A stretch of 64,000 bases of DNA, from assembly GCF_030066895.1 (NCBI RefSeq), contig NZ_JASJAV010000003.1, forward strand, positions 272,093 to 336,092, read 5' to 3'. This DNA comes from Breoghania sp. GTDB lineage: Bacteria > Pseudomonadota > Alphaproteobacteria > Rhizobiales > Stappiaceae. Of the stretch, positions 11,778 through 21,060 are shown in pieces (positions within the stretch are counted from its first letter, which is position 1; each line of letters begins with the position of its first letter). The position numbers were made by a program, and so were the translations under genes. The notes under the pieces are model-generated. The model made no database searches. It was given only the letters and a program-made list of their open reading frames with translations, and was not told where the DNA came from.

Positions 11778-12863
11778 ATGAGCGCGCTATCAGAGCAAGA
11801 CATGACCCGACCCGCCAACAATGCGGAGATAATGGAACGCAGCAGAATTCTTCTGCGCTCCATCCAGGTTTTTCCCCGAGTCCTATTGGGGCACCTGCCG
11901 ACACCGCTGGAACCGCTTGATCGTCTGAGCGAGGCGCTCGGCGGTCCGTGCATCTGGGTCAAGCGGGATCACTGCACCGGCCTTGCAAGCGGGGGCAACA
12001 AGACCCGCAAGCTCGAATTCCTGATTGCTGAAGCCTTGCAGCGGGAGGCCGATACGGTCATCACCCAGGGTGCGACGCAGTCCAACCATGTCCGCCAGAC
12101 GGCGGCGGCGGCCGCGAAGTTCGGCCTGAAGTGCAAGGTTCTGCTGGAGGATCGCACCGGTTTTGCCGACGCCGGCTACAAGGAAAGCGGCAACGTTCTG
12201 CTTGACCGCTTCTTCGGCGCGGAAATTGTTGAAGTCCCTGGCAGCACCGACATGAATGTAGCCATGGAGGACGTGGCCGAAGCGACGAGCGAGGCGGGCG
12301 GCACGCCCTTACATCATCTCCGGTGACGACTCCAATCCGACTGGTGCGCTCGGCTATGTGAACTGTGCGCGCGAGTTCTTTGAGCAGGCAACGGAGGAAG
12401 ATCTCCACATCGACATGATCCTGCATGCGAACGGCAGCTCCGGCACGCAGGCGGGACTCGTCACCGGGCTTGCGGCTCTGGGAATGGAGACGCTGCTCCT
12501 CGGCATTGGTGTCCGCGCCCCGCAGGAGAAGCAGGAAGGATGGTCTACGACCTCGCTTGCAGGACCATGGATCACCTCGGCACCGGGCAGACGATCCGCC
12601 GCGAGGCCGTGCGCGCCGATTGCTACTTCGTCGGCCAGGGTTACGGCCTGCCCACGCAGGGCATGTTGAACGCGGTGAAGATGCTGGCGGAACTCGAAGG
12701 GCTGCTGTTCGACCCAGTCTACTCGGGCAAAGGGCTCGACGGAATGATCACGCTCGTGCGCGAGGGGGCCCTCTCCGGCATGAACAACATCGTCTTCGTT
12801 CACACCGGCGGCTCCGCAGGCCTGTTCGGCTACCAGATCCAAACGGGTGACATATTCAAGTAA
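11778..12863 (+). pseudogene. D-cysteine desulfhydrase / ACC deaminase-like enzyme, frameshifted
   Basis: A PLP enzyme of the tryptophan-synthase-beta fold, about 361 residues when restored. The PLP-lysine region [17 protein letters not shown] (about residues 73-89) and the [15 protein letters not shown] loop identify the ACC deaminase/D-cysteine desulfhydrase family. Conversion of D-cysteine to pyruvate, ammonia and sulfide is the likelier role beside a polar amino-acid importer and sulfur genes. Frameshifts lie near 12310 (one extra T before [15 protein letters not shown]) and near 12537 (after [10 protein letters not shown]). The C-terminal region [19 protein letters not shown] is intact. 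The gene is divergent from the LysR regulator, with 121 bases between the two start codons. Confidence 0.82.
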
Positions 12864-12930
12864 AAGTCTTGAAAACTCCGGTCGGAGAACCTGTCCGGCC
12901 TTCTCCCATAAAAACCAGAAGGAAACTCAG

Positions 12931-13812
12931 ATGACGGTCTTCAAGAATGTTGGAAAGGCAGTGCTTGGCGCTGCCGCCATCGCCCTCATATCTGTCTCCG
13001 CGCAGGCTCAGGACTTCACGGGACATCTTGCCAAGATTGCCGAAAACGGGGTCATCACCCTCGGCTATCGCGACAGTTCCATTCCGTTCTCCTATCTTGA
13101 CGAGAACCAGAAACCCGTCGGCTACACGATGGATATCTGCGCAAAGATCGTGGATGCGGTCGCCGAGAAGGTCGGCAAGGACCTCAAGGTGAATTACGTC
13201 CCGGTCAACCCCAAGACGCGCATGACGCTGATCGCCAACGGTACGATCGACATGACGTGCGGATCGGCGACGGACACGCTGGCGCGCGAGCAGAAGGTCG
13301 GCTTTCTGCCGACGATCTTCGTCACCGGCACCAAGCTTCTGGTGAAGGAAGGTTCCGGCATTTCCTCCATCGACGATCTGGAGGGAAAGTCGATCGCGTT
13401 GCCTCAGGGCACGACCAATGACAAGGCCATTCGCCATGAGATCGCCAAGCGCGGCCTCAACGTGAACATTCTGTCGGTCAGCAACCACGGCGAGGGCTTC
13501 CTGGCGCTGCAGACCGACCGTGTCGATGCCTATTCCACCGGCCACATCCTGCTGTTCCGCCTCAAGGCGAAGGCGAAGGCGAAGAAGCCCGACAACTACG
13601 CCGTCGTGGGCGATTTCCTGTCCTTCGATCCGTACGGGATCATGATCCCGCGTGACGATGACGACTTCCGCCTCATCGGCCGCATCGCTCTCGCCGATCT
13701 GGCGCGGTCCGGTTAGCTTGATACCCTATACGACAAGTGGTTCAAGCCGCTCGGCGTGGACAAGACCTCGCTGCTCGAGGCCGCTTTCCAGCTCGCCGCC
13801 CTTCCCAAATAG
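12931..13812 (+). pseudogene. Polar amino-acid ABC binding protein with a single amber codon
   Basis: A periplasmic receptor of the SBP_bac_3 family (glutamate/cystine type), 293 codons. The signal peptide is good (through VSAQAQ), then ITLGYRDSSIPFSYLDENQK, typical of glutamate/aspartate receptors, and IDMTCGSATDTLAREQKVGF. The frame is uninterrupted except for TAG at 13714-13716 (codon 262) in ARSG-stop-LDTLYDKWFKPL. The same frame then continues 31 codons to a second TAG at 13810. A GAG-to-TAG change is the simplest origin. The truncated product lacks about 10% of the protein, including the last lobe elements. RBS GAAGGAAAC precedes the ATG. Confidence 0.85.
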
Positions 13813-13916
13813 GCTGCCGCGATCGCTCTTCGACAATCGCCGCCGGGTCAACAAGTGCCCGGCGGTCGCCCTGTCGTCATTGGCCCCTAACCGGGTCGTG
13901 ACGGGATCGGACAGCA

Positions 13917-14639
13917 ATGAACTACAGATGGGACTGGTCTGTCCTCTTTCAGCCGCCCTATGCCGAATGGCTCGTCACCGGCACGCTGCTGACCTTTGAC
14001 GTGGCGCTTGCGGCGTGGGTCATCGCGCTTGTCGTCGGCACGTTCGTCGGCGTCGGTCGCACGTTGCCGGTCAGGTCGGTTTCACTGCCCTGCACCGCCT
14101 ATGTCGAACTCTTCCGGAACATTCCGCTCTTGGTGCAGATGTTCCTCTGGTACTTCGTTGTGCCGGAACTGTTGCCCCATGACTGGGGGTTGTGGATGAA
14201 GTGCGACATGCCCTATCCGGAATTCTCCACGGCGGTGGTGGTGCTCGGGCTCTTCTATACGGCAAGCCGCGTCGCAGAACAGTTACGCGCCGGTATCCAG
14301 TCCGTCGGTGAGGGGCTTGTTGCCGCGGCCTATGCCAACGGCTTTTCGACCTTTCAAGTCTACCGCTACATCCTGTTGCCGATCGCCGCGCGCACCGTCA
14401 TTTCGCCAATGACTTCGGAATTCCTGACGATCTTCAAGAATTCGTCGCTCGCCCTGACCATCGGCGTGCTGGAATTGACCGCCCAGAGTTAGAAGGTCGC
14501 CGAATACACGTTCCACGGTTTCGAGGCCTACACCGCCGCCACCGTCATCTACGTGCTGATCGCGCTCGTGGTCGCCGCACTGATGCATATCCTGGAGAAG
14601 GCGAACCGCATTCCAGGTCTGATCGGCAGGGAGGGCTGA
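13917..14639 (+). pseudogene. Amino-acid ABC permease 1 with a single amber codon
   Basis: An inner-membrane HisM/GltJ-type permease, 240 codons with several hydrophobic helices. Typical elements are AYVELFRNIPLLVQMFLWYF and the EAA-type loop containing AAAYANGFSTFQVYRYILLP. The frame is whole except for TAG at 14490-14492 (codon 192), inside the conserved ELTAQS-stop-KVAEYTFHGFEAY. Reading continues in phase to TGA 14637. The last transmembrane segment (AATVIYVLIALVVAAL) lies after the amber codon, so a truncated product would lose its final helix. It is followed after 2 bases by a second permease. Confidence 0.87.
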
Positions 14640-14641
14640 GG

Positions 14642-15154
14642 ATGTCGGATTTCGATTTCGCGGTCATCGGCCAAAACCTGCCGTTTCTCGCAAAGGGCCT
14701 GGGACTCTCTCTGTGGCTCACCTTTCTGGTGGTCATCGGTGGCATGATCCTCGGCGCCGGACTGGCCCTGATGCGGCTGTCCTCTTTCACCCTCTTCGAG
14801 GCAGCCTACTATGCGGAGATCCTGCGCGCCGGCATCCAGTCCGTGCGGTCGGGACAGGTACAGGCCGGAAAGGCCTCGGGTCTGAACTACTGGCAGATCC
14901 AGCGCTACATCGTCCTGCCGCAGGCCTTCCGCAACATGATCCCGATCCTGCTCACCCAGCGCATCGTCCTTTTCCAGGATACGAGCCTCGTCTTCGTCGT
15001 CAGCCTGCGCGACTTCATGACGTCAGCCTCCATCGTTGCGCGAACGGAAGGTTGTCTCGTCGAGATGTATGTGTTCGTAGCCGCGGTCTACTTCGTCCTC
15101 TGCTTCTCCGGTTCCTTCGCCGTTCGCCGTCTCCAGAAAGGTCGTTCCCGATGA
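14642..15154 (+). CDS. Amino-acid ABC permease 2, internally deleted
   Basis: An open frame of 170 residues, whereas GltK/GlnP-type permeases are normally about 215-225. The start (FDFAVIGQNLPFLAKGLGLS) and the end are normal. However, GLALMRLSSF is followed directly by TLFEAAYYAEILRAGIQSV, skipping the conserved region with the second and third helices. The EAA loop SGLNYWQIQRYIVLPQAF is intact. The junction is in frame, so the gene looks whole to a gene finder, but a transmembrane pair seems to be missing and function is doubtful. The stop overlaps the ATPase start as ATGA. Confidence 0.78.
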   Translation: MSDFDFAVIGQNLPFLAKGLGLSLWLTFLVVIGGMILGAGLALMRLSSFTLFEAAYYAEILRAGIQSVRSGQVQAGKASGLNYWQIQRYIVLPQAFRNMIPILLTQRIVLFQDTSLVFVVSLRDFMTSASIVARTEGCLVEMYVFVAAVYFVLCFSGSFAVRRLQKGRSR

Positions 15155-15880
15155 GTGAAATCAAAGCCATCGACAAGTGGTACGGCACGTTCCAGGTGCT
15201 AAAGGGGTGCATGACGACCGTTGATCATGGCGAGGTGGTGGTCGTGTGCGGTCCTTCCGGGTCCGGCAAGTCGATGCTGATCAAGTGCGTCAACGGTCTG
15301 GAAGGCGTCAGCGGCGGCTCCATCCGGGTCGAGGGGCTTGAGGTGACGGACCGCAGCACCAATCTCGTGAAGCTCAGAACGAAGATCGGCATGGTCTTCC
15401 AGCATTTCGAGCTCTATCCGCACATGAGCGTGCGCGAGAACCTGTGTCTGGCTTCCAATGAAGGTGCTCGGACGCTCCCGCGAGGAGGCCGACGAGAAGG
15501 CGAAGGCGCTTCTGGAGCGCGTCGGTCTGACTGCACAGATCGACAAATTCCCCGCGCAGCTTTCCGGCGGTCAGCAGCAGCGTGTCGCCATATGCCGAGC
15601 GCTTGCGATGGATCCGACCGCGATGCTGTTCGACGAACCTACCTCAGCGCTTGATCCGGAAATGATCAACGAGGTGCTCAACGTCATGGTCGAACTTGCG
15701 AAGGAAGGCATGACGATGATGGTCGTCACCCACGAAATGGGCTTCGCCCGGCGGGTTGCGGATCGCGTGGTCTTCATGGATGCGGAACAGATCGTCGAGG
15801 ACCGTCCGACGGACACGTTCTTCTCCGCACCCGAAAGCGAACGTGCCCGGGATTTTCTGTCAAAAATCGTATCGCATTGA
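15151..15880 (+). pseudogene. Amino-acid ABC ATPase (GlnQ type), one frameshift
   Basis: The ATPase of the polar amino-acid importer, about 242 residues restored. Walker A is [19 protein letters not shown]. The Q-loop is FQHFELYPHMSVRENLCLAS. Directly after it one extra A (near 15461) shifts the frame, and the correct reading resumes as MKVLGRSREEADEKAKALL. Signature [16 protein letters not shown], Walker [16 protein letters not shown] and the H-loop [14 protein letters not shown] all follow. The single-base duplication makes this a recent pseudogene. With an amber codon in the receptor and in permease 1 and a deletion in permease 2, every gene of this importer is damaged. Confidence 0.88.
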
Positions 15881-15989
15881 ACTCAGGTGGGCCCTACGCC
15901 AACGCGCTCTTTGCGTGTGCGTTGGGAACGCTCCGTGCCACTGACACCCCGGTTCGCGCGGGAAGCCGGCAGGTCCGGGCGCTTATTGC

Positions 15990-16877
15990 TTAAGATGTGT
16001 CGCGCAGGACCATGACGCCGCTGCCGACAATGATCGCGCTGCCCAGAAGCGAGAGAGCGTCCGGGCGTTCCCCCAGAATGAAGATGCCCAGAATGAGTGC
16101 GAAAAGCAGACGGGAATAGCGGCAGGGAGAGACGGAAGCGATGCGCCCCGTCCTCATGGCAAGGGTGAGGCCGCAATAGGTGAACCCGCCGAAGACGAGG
16201 GCGCAGCTCAGGAAGAGCCAGGTGGAAACCATCGGCCATGCGGCACCGCCCGAAATGGCGAACAGGACCAGACCGGCCAGGGTCAGCATCGAAAAGCCGA
16301 GGACCCCGATCTGGGCCGTCGACATGGAGACGGGAGCGGCGCACGTCGCGAGATCGCATCCGGCGAAACCGATGGTTCCCAGAACCGCGAAGATCGCGCT
16401 TGCGCGAAATCTCTCGAGCCCGGGTCGAAGGATAAGCAGCACGCCGACAAAGCCTGCGAGGATCGACAGCCATTTGCGGGCCGTGACGTGTTCGGAAAAG
16501 AACTGGACTGCCCCGAGCGCCACGATCGCGGGCGTTGCCTGAAGAATGGCCGATGCATTGGAAAGAGGCGTCAGCGCCAGGGCATAGAACAGCCTGCCGC
16601 TGATTTCGCACAGGGATCGCAGGTCCATGGCTTTCGAGAAAATGGTGGGATGCAGGGTCCGTTCGTCTCGGTGACGGGCATAAAGGACAAAACACAGCGT
16701 TCCGGCAAGGCCGTAGATGACGACGGCCTGACCGACGGGAATATCCTTGGCCGCCTGCTTGACCGACAGATCCTCGAGAGCGAAAGCCCCCATTGCCAGC
16801 GTCATGAAGAAGGCCCCGCGTGCCTCCGCTGAAATGTGCCCGGGAAGGGGCGGGATGCGCGGAAGGGATAGGGGCAC
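15990..16877 (-). CDS. EamA/DMT-family transporter
   Basis: An intact 295-residue inner-membrane protein with ten predicted helices arranged as two EamA repeats. The first repeat contains FFMTLAMGAFALEDLSVKQA; the second contains ALVFGGFTYCGLTLAMRTGR and ends LGSAIIVGSGVMVLRD. Such proteins export or import metabolites; the substrate is not predictable. It points leftwards toward the end of the amino-acid ABC operon. It is one of the few accessory genes here with no lesion. Confidence 0.8.
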   Translation of the reverse strand: MPLSLPRIPPLPGHISAEARGAFFMTLAMGAFALEDLSVKQAAKDIPVGQAVVIYGLAGTLCFVLYARHRDERTLHPTIFSKAMDLRSLCEISGRLFYALALTPLSNASAILQATPAIVALGAVQFFSEHVTARKWLSILAGFVGVLLILRPGLERFRASAIFAVLGTIGFAGCDLATCAAPVSMSTAQIGVLGFSMLTLAGLVLFAISGGAAWPMVSTWLFLSCALVFGGFTYCGLTLAMRTGRIASVSPCRYSRLLFALILGIFILGERPDALSLLGSAIIVGSGVMVLRDTS

Positions 16878-17069
16878 CTGGGATCTCTGATCTTGTTACG
16901 AAATGCCGTTGGGTCGAGGCCTGGCTGGTATCTACGAGCTGCATGAAAAAGTAAAGGCAAGCGTTTTGCGCGGCAGATCCGCCACTTTGGGAAGCATGGC
17001 GTGGAGCATGGGCGTCACTATCTTCCGGTTTTCTGATCTACAATTGGCCGCCTGCGCTGCGTTACACTC

Positions 17070-17722
17070 CTATCTGTGCCACGCCTTTATGAGGATGCGG
17101 GCCACTTTCAGCATGCGTGCCCGCGCCGCGCGGCGTTCCTCGTCGTCCGGCAGGCGCGCGTCGAGCACGACTTCCAGCTGCGCGCGGGCCTCCTGTTGTG
17201 TCACCCCGCCCAGGCTCAGCCCGCAGCGCAGCCAGATGCCGTCGATTGCCGTGGTCAGGAGGTCCGACATCAGGGCCGCATCCTCATCGGGCAGAATGCT
17301 GCGCAAGGGGCCGATCAGGTTCGAGCGCATTCTGGCGTAGATAACCGTTTGAATCCGTTGGTAGGCAGGCACATGGGGCACGCCGGCACACAGCGCGATC
17401 CAGGCATGTGCCACTTCGGGGCGAAACGAGGTCGGAGAGAGGTTCGTTTCAACCACGGTGTAGACACGTTCCAACGGTGTCCGGGCCTCGCCCAGAAGCA
17501 GCACGGCTTCGTGCAGAAGCCTCCGTATTGGCATGGCGCAGCGCGGCCGCCAGCAAGGGCTTCCTTGCTCTTGAAATAGTGCAGCACATTCGCCTTCGAG
17601 GCGCTGGCCCCTTCGGCCACGCGCGCCAGCGAGGTGCTCTGGTTCCCGTAGCGCATCAGCGCACGGTAGGCCGCAGCGGCATATCCCGCACGTCTTAGTT
17701 CGGAGATATTTCTTCGCCCCAT
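17070..17722 (-). pseudogene. betI: BetI-type TetR repressor, frameshifted
   Basis: The N-terminal helix-turn-helix reads LARVAEGASASKANVLHYFKSKEAL (given as LARVAEGASASKANVLHY and FKSKEAL), the usual BetI arrangement. The frame is lost near 17545 after KEALAGG, and the second frame carries the effector domain: LHEAVLLLGEARTPLERVY, PEVAHAWIALCAGVPHVPAY, and a C-terminus with DGIWLRCGLSLGGV. BetI represses choline-uptake and betaine genes and is released by choline. It is divergent from choX, with TetR-like palindromes between them. The start at 17722 gives a normal N-terminus; longer upstream readings have no family similarity. Confidence 0.8.
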
Positions 17723-17770
17723 TCTGGCGCTCCCGTCTGCACGATCCGTCCGAAGGACGTCGCCGCCTTT

Positions 17771-17790
17771 GATTGACTCGGCGATCAATC
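17771..17790. promoter_or_regulatory. Inverted repeat in the betI-choX intergenic region
   Basis: GATTGA and TCAATC form the ends of a 20-base inverted repeat, closer to betI. It is probably a second repressor-binding site of the pair serving both divergent promoters. Confidence 0.45.
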
Positions 17791-17804
17791 TATTCATAGT
17801 TTGG

Positions 17805-17828
17805 TTTATGAACCGATCGGTCAATAAA
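17805..17828. promoter_or_regulatory. TetR/BetI-type operator between betI and choX
   Basis: A 24-base interrupted palindrome with perfect core ACCGATCGGT and outer arms TTTAT and ATAAA, located 26 bases before the choX start. Its symmetry, length and position between divergent betI and choX match a TetR-family operator. Confidence 0.6.
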
Positions 17829-17853
17829 CAAACCAACTAGATCAAAAACCGTT

Positions 17854-18775
17854 ATGAAAAAGCTTCTTGTCGCCGCGGGTCTGCTCGCGATCTCCACAGT
17901 TCTACCTGCCCATGCCGATTGTTTCCGCGTACGTCTTGCCGAGCCCGACTGGACCGACCTGGCGCTGACCACAGCGGTCACGCAGGTTCTGCTGGAAGAC
18001 ATGGGTCACAAGGCCGACACCAGGTATCCTGGGTATTTCCGTAATTTACGAGTCGATGAAAAACGGCGATCTCGACGTCTTCATGGGCTATTGGGATCCC
18101 GCGATGCAGTCCTATTTTGCACCCTACCGCAAGAGCGGCGCGGTGGAGACGATCCATACCAATCTCGAAGGGGCGAAGTTCACCTGGGTCGTTCCGTCCT
18201 ACGTCTACGACGCGGGCATGCACTCCTTTGCGGACCTGGCGGCGCATGCCGACAAATTCGGCAAGAAGATCTATGGCATCGAGCCGGGGTCAAACGAGAT
18301 CATGCTCGGTATCGTCAAGAAGGGCGATTTCGGGCTGGGCGACTGGAAGGTCGTGGAAAGCTCCGAACAGGGTATGCTGTCCTAGGTTGCCCGCGAGGTC
18401 CGGCGCAAGAAGTGGATCGTCTTCCTTGGTTGGGCGCCGCATCCGATGAACACCAAGTTCGATCTCAAGTATCTCAAGGGGGGCGATGCCTACTACGGCC
18501 CCGACTTCGGTGGTGCGACTGTCTCGACCCAGGTGCGCAAGGGCTATCTGGCTGAATGCCCTCAGGTCGGCAAGCTGCTGAAGCAGTTGACCTTCAATGT
18601 CGACATAGAAAGCGAGGGCATGGGCTATATCCTTGACGACGGCATGAGTGGGAAAGAGGCGGTGCGCAAGCTCCTCGCAAATCCTCCTGAAATGCTGGAT
18701 GCCTGGCTTGACGGCGTCACCACCGTGGACGGCAGCCCGGCGCTGCCCGCAGTCAAGGCGGATCTGGGACTTTGA
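17854..18775 (+). pseudogene. choX: Choline-binding periplasmic protein ChoX, frameshift and amber codon
   Basis: The receptor of the choline ABC importer, about 307 residues if restored. The signal peptide is good (residues 1-22, ending VLPAHA), followed by RVRLAEPDWTDLALTTAV, typical of ChoX/ProX-type receptors. One extra C near 18030 shifts the frame; the true reading resumes as GISVIYESMKNGDLDVFMG and YWDPAMQSYFAPYRKSGAV. A TAG at 18383-18385 sits in SEQGMLS-stop-VAREVRRKKW (CAG to TAG is the simplest origin). The sequence then continues normally (FLGWAPHPMN, GPDFGGATVSTQV) to TGA 18775. No choline permease or ATPase gene follows; an unrelated hydrolase starts at once. Confidence 0.87.
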
Positions 18776-19677
18776 CGGGATCTGCGGCAACGCCGGACCG
18801 GTTTGCGGATCTGAACGGGCTTCGGATCTGCTACCGGCAGGACGGTTCACCGAAGGCCCCCGCGGTATTTCTAATTGCGGGGCTCGGCATGCAGCTGATC
18901 GAATGGCCGCAAGAGCTTGTCGATGGTCTTGCGAAGAATTTCCGGGTGATCCGGCTGGACAACCGTGACAGTGGCCTGTCCGCACGATGCGGCGGCCCGT
19001 TCTCCGAAATACCGCCGGGTTTCGAGTGGTCCGGCAGCGCAAAAGGGCTGGCCGCCTACGGCCGGATCGATATGGCGGATGATGTGCTGGCTCTGGCCGA
19101 CCATTTGGAGATCCCACAGTTCACCTGCATCGGCTTTTCCATGGGCGGCATGATCGTGCAGCTGCTCGCCACGCGCGCTCCGGAAAGAATGACCCGTTTT
19201 GCCTCCCTGTCCAGCACCGGAGGGGATGCCACGGTTACGGCGAACGACGCTTCATTGCGGCTGATCGAGCGTTTCTTTCTGCTGTTTCCGTCAGAGGCTG
19301 ATGCGATCGAGGCCATTCGCGAAAGCAACTGTCATTTCTCGGTCGGCTTGATGCCTTTGCACGGCCCCGAGAACCACCAGTTTGCCAAGGCCCTGTCTGA
19401 CCGCGCAGCGGACGATGGCGGCTACCTCCGGGATACATTCGCCATTACGACCTCCCCTCCTTGGAGGGATAAGCTGGCAGGCAAGGAGATCCCCGCGCTC
19501 TTCATGCATGGTGGCAGTGACCTGAGCATCGACGTGGCCTCTGCCCAAAGCCTGGCAAACGACATGCCCCGGGCGACCCTCAGGATCAACCCCGGCTTCG
19601 GGCACTGGATCGATGGCGAAACATGTCGCCAAGCGCTGGACTGGCTGCAAAACAGCGCCCCGCGCGAGATGCATTGA
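18772..19677 (+). CDS. Alpha/beta hydrolase
   Basis: An intact 301-residue cytoplasmic hydrolase of the proline iminopeptidase/haloalkane-dehalogenase-like fold. The oxyanion region is VFLIAGLGMQLIEWP, the nucleophile elbow is CIGFSMGGMIVQLL (Ser near residue 125), a later Asp lies in FMHGGSDLSIDV, and the catalytic His in NPGFGHWIDGE near the end. The TTG start overlaps the choX stop by four bases (TTGA), implying translational coupling. The substrate is unknown; a role with choline esters is conceivable from context only. Confidence 0.82.
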   Translation: MTGSAATPDRFADLNGLRICYRQDGSPKAPAVFLIAGLGMQLIEWPQELVDGLAKNFRVIRLDNRDSGLSARCGGPFSEIPPGFEWSGSAKGLAAYGRIDMADDVLALADHLEIPQFTCIGFSMGGMIVQLLATRAPERMTRFASLSSTGGDATVTANDASLRLIERFFLLFPSEADAIEAIRESNCHFSVGLMPLHGPENHQFAKALSDRAADDGGYLRDTFAITTSPPWRDKLAGKEIPALFMHGGSDLSIDVASAQSLANDMPRATLRINPGFGHWIDGETCRQALDWLQNSAPREMH

Positions 19678-20304
19678 GCGCCACGGTTCATTCACCCAAG
19701 GTCCCCAGCATGTGTCGATCCGGAATGCCGGTAAACTGCTGCTGGGGGCCATCGCCGCGTCGGACAGTCTGCATGGGGGATGCGGCAGCTAGCGCCGTCC
19801 GTGGGCTTGAGCGGTATGGCCCGCTTCGCCATTTATCGCCGAGCGTCACCCGCTCGATGCGAATGAGGCATCTGCCTAGGCACAGGTTTTCCTGCCCATT
19901 AGGCGAAGGGAGACGAACTGACATCCAAATTGGTGGCCGGTGGGAGAAGGCATTTCTGCAGCAAGTTTTGCAGACGGATCTGATTTTTTTGAACTGTTCC
20001 CAGTCCCCCGGACGTCTTGTGCTTTCAAGGTCTGTTGCCGTTCGACTTCAATGGGCGACAGCTGCGCATTCCTGACATGCCTGCGCAGGATCTCTTCGCC
20101 CTGTCATGACCCCCTTGCCTCAAAATGTGCGGAGAAGGCATCTGCGATGCCTGAGGCCGTTCGCGTTGCATGTTCCCCAATTTACATTCTATTTCAAATA
20201 GACATTTGAAAACAGTTATATAGCGGGCCGGGTGCGCCTTTGAGAGTGGCAACCATTCAAATAACGACTTGACATGTCAGTGGAATACCATTGGCATACC
20301 AAGC
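19678..20304. other. 627-base stretch without a recognisable gene
   Basis: No frame longer than about 90 codons looks coding on either strand. Leftward near 19700 a short reading resembles a protein tail but nothing upstream supports a gene. It may be a gene remnant degraded beyond recognition. The last 120 bases form the GntR promoter region with a TATATAG box near 20217 and a palindrome at 20188. Confidence 0.5.
20188..20202. promoter_or_regulatory. Palindrome upstream of gntR, candidate operator
   Basis: TCTATTTCAAATAGA is a 15-base palindrome centred on one C, about 100 bases before the GntR start. The core TTTCAAATAG recurs near 26866 just after the last gene of the cluster. Assignment to the GntR regulator is inferred from position. 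Confidence 0.4.
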
Positions 20305-21015
20305 ATGAGTGCATTGAACGAACTCCAGCGAGAAACCGCATATCGTCGGATCCTCGACCTCATCAGGAGTGGGGAATTGGCTCCGGAAAAGCCCGTTTCC
20401 GAATGAGGACTATCCAGTCAACTCGGGATTGGGCGCATGCCGATCCGGGAGGCGATGCGCGATCTGGCTCGGGACGGATTGCTCACGATTGTCCCCCTAC
20501 GCGGGACGACGGTCTGTTCGATAACGACGGATCAGATCCACGAACTCTTCGACTTGCGGCAGGCTATCGAGTGTCTGGCGGCACAGCGAGCCACCGAAAA
20601 CGGGCCAACGCCGGAACTGCTCGTCTACCGGGACCTGATGGAGCAATCGCGCCAGCCGGAAGCCGAGATGGAGTGGGACAACAACTACAATACGGGTCAC
20701 GAATTCCACATCGAACTGGTCCGAGCAAGCGGCAATGCCTTGCTGCTGGACATCTATCTGCCATTGCGGGCGCGCTACAACATCCTGACAAGGCTCGCGC
20801 GCTTCTATGACAAGGAATGGATCCTGAAGACGGTCGATGACCATCTGGCGATCCTTCAGGCGGTCATCGACCGAGACCCCGAGAGAGCGCACCGCGAGAT
20901 GAGCGAGCATCTCGAACGCAGCTACCAATCCAAGTTGAAAATTGTTGGTGCGACCCGTCGCACGGCAAGCTTTGCGGGCGCGGCATCGGTCATCCCGCCA
21001 AAACCGCGCCAATAA
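20305..21015 (+). pseudogene. GntR/FCD-family regulator with one nonsense codon
   Basis: A 236-codon frame with one internal stop. The winged helix begins YRRILDLIRSGELAPEKPVSE, then TGA at 20404-20406 (codon 34), then GLSSQLGIGRMPIREAMRDL and GTTVCSITTDQIHELFDLR. The FCD effector domain follows with the usual acidic and histidine ligands (NTGHEFHIELVRASGN, VDDHLAILQAVI). VSER is the usual reading, so CGA to TGA is the probable change. A restart at GTG or ATG after the stop would lose most of the DNA-binding domain. It precedes an Aap importer that it presumably controlled. Confidence 0.87.
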
Positions 21016-21060
21016 GCGGCAATCAAGAACAAATAAATTCCCACCAACTGGAGTATCAGT

